The notes under the pieces were generated by a model. It searched no databases, was not told the DNA's origin, and saw nothing but the letters and a program-made list of their open reading frames with translations. Below are positions 4,606-6,346 of a stretch of 6,346 bases of DNA, piece after piece; position 1 is the stretch's first letter, and every line of letters begins with the position of its first letter. Location of the stretch: the NCBI GenBank assembly GCA_033720695.1, contig JAWWCA010000207.1, forward strand, positions 1 through 6,346, read 5' to 3'. This DNA comes from DATGQT01 sp033720695. GTDB lineage: Bacteria > Bacteroidota > Rhodothermia > Rhodothermales > Rubricoccaceae. The position numbers were made by a program, and so were the translations under genes.

Positions 4606-5000
4606 TAGGGGTCTCCCCCGTCGCCGCCCGCTGGTCCGGCCCCATGTTCGTCGACCTCCTCGTGTTGGTCGCCCTCGTCGTCACCACGTTCCTCGTGGCG
4701 CTCGTGGTCAGCGTCGTCGGCGTCTTCGCCCTCACCGAGCGGGCGTGGCTCGGGCGCCGACTCCGCGACGCCTGGCACGCGCTCCGCCGCTAGCCCGGCG
4801 CCCGCACCGAGCCGGGCCAGCACGGCCGCGAGGGCCTCGGGGCGGATGTCGACGTGCTCGCAGACGCGGCCCCACAGCAACGCCGTGGGCACGCCCTGGC
4901 CGCCGCGCTCGCGCTCCGCCTCCCGCAGGACATGCAGCACGATCCGCTCCACGCGCGTCAGACCGTCGCGGACGTCGGGCACCAGGTCGTCGGCGCGCAT
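4605..5000 (-). CDS. winged-helix-like hypothetical protein
   Basis: An ORF of 131 codons from ATG 5000. Its first 65-70 residues look like a small helical, winged-helix-like domain: DGLTRVERIVLHVLREAERE (12-31) is a long helix, then VPTALLWGRVCEHVDI (37-52) and RPEALAAVLARL (53-64) fit a helix-turn-helix followed by another helix. Codons here end mostly in G or C. Beyond about 4793 the frame becomes a highly acidic Asp/Glu/His run, which is just what the exact codon-by-codon antisense of the 49 aa membrane peptide would give. The true protein is therefore probably about 70 residues, with its tail either lost or overlapping the other gene. A GTG at 5078 would add 26 unlikely residues. A DNA-binding role is inferred only from the helix pattern. 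Confidence 0.5.
   Translation of the reverse strand: MRADDLVPDVRDGLTRVERIVLHVLREAERERGGQGVPTALLWGRVCEHVDIRPEALAAVLARLGAGAGLAAERVPGVAESAPEPRPLGEGEDADDADHERHEERGDDEGDQHEEVDEHGAGPAGGDGGDP
4644..4793 (+). CDS. 49 aa single-pass membrane peptide
   Basis: A 49 aa peptide. Residues 2-29 are almost entirely Val, Leu, Ala and Phe (LLVLVALVV, LVALVVSVVGVFAL), one membrane span. The tail is basic and aromatic (ERAWLGRRLRDAWHALRR, 32-49), so the C-terminus is expected in the cytoplasm as an amphipathic helix. Codon third positions are about 98% G or C, which argues for real coding. A longer form from GTG 4536 is possible but its extra 36 residues look non-coding. It lies antisense to the 3' end of a minus-strand ORF, and the two compete for this DNA; the codon pattern favours this one. 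The layout recalls the 38 aa peptide at 3811, but the sequences are not clearly related. Confidence 0.55.
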   Translation: MFVDLLVLVALVVTTFLVALVVSVVGVFALTERAWLGRRLRDAWHALRR

Positions 5001-5098
5001 CGGCAGGGGTCGTAGGGTGGAACAGCAGCCCCGCGACGCCGGCGGGCCAACCGGCCGGCCGTCCCGGGAGACGGACACCTATCGGGAGGCAGGGGTCG

Positions 5099-5142
5099 CC
5101 GGGCGCGCCTCGCCGAGCCCGTCATACGAATCGGGCGCCCGG
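5099..5142. repeat. inverted repeat downstream of the VOC gene
   Basis: CCGGGCGC (5099-5106) is perfectly complementary to GCGCCCGG (5135-5142), with a 28-base loop that contains a second small stem, GCCCG/CGGGC. It lies about 70 bases past the VOC stop on the minus strand. There is no T tract after it, so it is a structure candidate and not a clear intrinsic terminator. The rest of the gap 5001-5210 shows no gene. Confidence 0.3.
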
Positions 5143-5210
5143 ATCCACAGCTCGCCCCGCTCGACCACCCAACCTCGCCACCGCACGCCACACGGTCAAG
5201 TCGAACGCCC

Positions 5211-5978
5211 CTACCCCGGCACCAGCGCGATGCACGCCCCCACGGGGTCCTGCACCACCGCGTAGGCGTACGCACCGTCGGCCCCGCGCGTCTCCTTGAG
5301 CACCTGGCCCCCGCCCGCCCGCACCCGGCGCAGGCTCTCGGCCAGGTCGCCGACGGGCAGGTACAGCAGCCAGACCGGCGGCAACGCCGCGTTCACGCCG
5401 CGCGCGTGACACACCCCCGCTGCCGGCCGCCCGTCCGCCCCCAGCATCGTGTAGTCGGCGTAGCGCGCGCCGTCGTCCGCCATGTCGACCTCCCGCACCG
5501 ACCAGCCGACCACCTCGCGATAGAAATCGCGCGTGGGCGCCGCAGCGGGGACCGTGAGGTCGAGCCACGCAATCCGGCCCCCCTCCGACGCGCCCGCGGC
5601 CGAGGGGGCCTCCTCTGCGGACACCACCGGGATCACCCCGAACGCCGCGCCATTCGGATCGACCAGCACCGCCCACCGGCCCGCGCCGTCGGCCATCAGC
5701 GCACGGCCGCCGAGCTCGAGCGTACGCTCCACGCTGGCCCGCACGTCGGCGACCTGGATGTGCGGCATCCACTGGAGCGGGAGGTCGGCGTGCTCCGCCG
5801 CGCGCGCGCCCAGCCCGATGATCGGCTGCCCGTCCGCGCTCATCAGGTCCTCGCGCCAGAGCGGACGCGCGCCCGTCGTCAACACCTGCGCGTAGAAGCG
5901 AACCTCGCGGTCGTGGTCGGGAACGGCGATGTCGGCGCTGACCACGCCGCCGACACGGGAGACGAAACGATCGCTCAT
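5211..5978 (-). CDS. two-domain VOC / glyoxalase-fold protein
   Basis: A 255 aa protein made of two vicinal-oxygen-chelate (glyoxalase/bleomycin-resistance/dioxygenase) modules. Domain 1 (about 12-118) has ADIAVPDHDREVRFYAQVL (15-33), HIQVADVRASVERTLELGG (73-91) and VDPNGAAFGVI (106-116). Domain 2 (about 136-254) repeats this order: LDLTVPAAAPTRDFYREVVG (139-158), LLYLPVGDLAESLRRVRAGG (204-223) and QDPVGACIALV (243-253). The usual metal-ligand positions are mostly not His or Glu: Asp16 and Asp140 start the first strands, His73 is present, and the DPxG strands lack the terminal Glu. It may therefore bind a ligand or metal differently, or not be an enzyme. ATG 5978 begins exactly at the first domain; an open upstream extension to 6260 is Gly/Ala-rich and overlaps the next gene, so it is rejected. 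Confidence 0.88.
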   Translation of the reverse strand: MSDRFVSRVGGVVSADIAVPDHDREVRFYAQVLTTGARPLWREDLMSADGQPIIGLGARAAEHADLPLQWMPHIQVADVRASVERTLELGGRALMADGAGRWAVLVDPNGAAFGVIPVVSAEEAPSAAGASEGGRIAWLDLTVPAAAPTRDFYREVVGWSVREVDMADDGARYADYTMLGADGRPAAGVCHARGVNAALPPVWLLYLPVGDLAESLRRVRAGGGQVLKETRGADGAYAYAVVQDPVGACIALVPG

Positions 5979-6079
5979 AGGGGTGGGGCTGCGCAGGGGC
6001 GGCGGACCCGACAACCTACGGAACCGACCCGCGTCCCGCCGCAGGTCCGCACCTCCGCCCTCCAATCCCTCCGGCCCGG

Positions 6080-6346
6080 TCACCGCCCCGCGTAGAACGC
6101 CCGCGCCGCAAGCGACGAGTCCTCGACGAACGGGTTCACCGCCGGCGCCCCCGACACCGTCGCCTGATACCGCGCCACCCGAGCCCCCCGCGCCCGCTCC
6201 GCCGCCGTCGCCGGGTCCGCCCGGTGCCACGCCAGCAGGTACGGCCGCATCGCGGCCCAATACGCCCCGTCCGCCTGACCCGTCCCGGACGGCCCGTAGA
6301 CGGCGTACGCGTAGAACACCGCCCGCGCCACGTCCCCCTTCACGGC
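6080..6346 (-). CDS. endonuclease I family nuclease, C-terminal fragment
   Basis: The 3' part of a gene entering from beyond the right edge; about 88 residues are visible. It matches the C-terminal half of the endonuclease I (EndA-like, secreted or periplasmic non-specific DNase) family. KGDVARAVFYAYAVYG corresponds to the family's (R/K)GD-ARA-YY helix, YLLAWHRADPATAAERARGARVA to the L-W-P-E-R helix that follows, and NPFVEDSSLAARAFY to the NPF(V/I)D motif near the end. The catalytic His region would lie upstream, outside the window, so activity cannot be judged. Known members degrade DNA in the periplasm or outside the cell. The visible GTG near the edge is an internal valine, not a start. 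The gene ends with TGA at 6080, 101 bases before the VOC start. Confidence 0.8.
   Translation of the reverse strand, partial: AVKGDVARAVFYAYAVYGPSGTGQADGAYWAAMRPYLLAWHRADPATAAERARGARVARYQATVSGAPAVNPFVEDSSLAARAFYAGR

Noticed and set aside
5122..5772. 216 aa minus-strand frame inside the VOC gene
   Set aside because: Out-of-frame Arg/Gly-rich shadow; the VOC frame has both domain repeats.
5979..6260. N-terminal extension of the VOC protein up to 6260
   Set aside because: The extra 94 residues are Gly/Ala-rich, overlap the endonuclease gene, and precede a complete first domain starting at ATG 5978.
1..6346. tRNA, rRNA, CRISPR array or insertion sequence
   Set aside because: By eye I found no cloverleaf, rRNA-like stretch, regularly spaced repeats, transposase or terminal inverted repeats.

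Overview
The window is very GC-rich (codon third positions are almost all G or C) and gene-dense, and most genes have no clear Shine-Dalgarno sequence. The mix of genes is bacterial: an endonuclease I fragment, glyoxalase-fold, AHSA1-type and YCII-type small proteins, and an XRE/S24 repressor. An extreme-GC Rhodothermota-type organism (Rubrivirga or Rubricoccus-like) would fit, but that is an impression and not shown by any marker gene.

Left flank (1-606): about 120 bases of long C and G homopolymers, then an SRPBCC/AHSA1-like gene on the + strand. Its stop overlaps, tail to tail, the stop of a minus-strand gene (599-1426) for a helix-turn-helix protein that resembles phage or plasmid replication proteins.

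Centre (1427-4326): an accessory, phage- or island-like cassette. The replication-type gene on the minus strand diverges from an XRE-S24 repressor gene (GTG at 1611). Between them is an AT-rich perfect palindrome, TATACGTATA. After the repressor come small genes on the + strand: a 43-75 aa protein, a 107 aa protein, a short ORF whose frame appears to give way to a 158 aa protein, a 38 aa membrane peptide coupled to it by ATGA, and a CxxC-zinc-ribbon protein. A second copy of the palindrome, identical over 13 bases (GTATACGTATATT), lies at 3130-3142, just before the second half of this set. In both copies it overlaps a good -10 hexamer (TATATT). The simplest model is one repressor acting on two or three promoters: its own, the divergent one, and an internal one. 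The repressor keeps the S24 serine (GDS) but has Arg where the catalytic Lys is expected, so it may not cleave itself.

Right flank (4229-6346): a YCII-domain protein (-), a small single-pass membrane peptide (+) lying antisense to the tail of a winged-helix-like protein (-), a two-domain VOC/glyoxalase-fold protein (-), and the C-terminal part of an endonuclease I family nuclease (-) that runs off the window. AHSA1, YCII and VOC proteins are small-molecule or stress families that often sit together in bacterial genomes. Here they flank the cassette on both sides, which may mean it was inserted among them.
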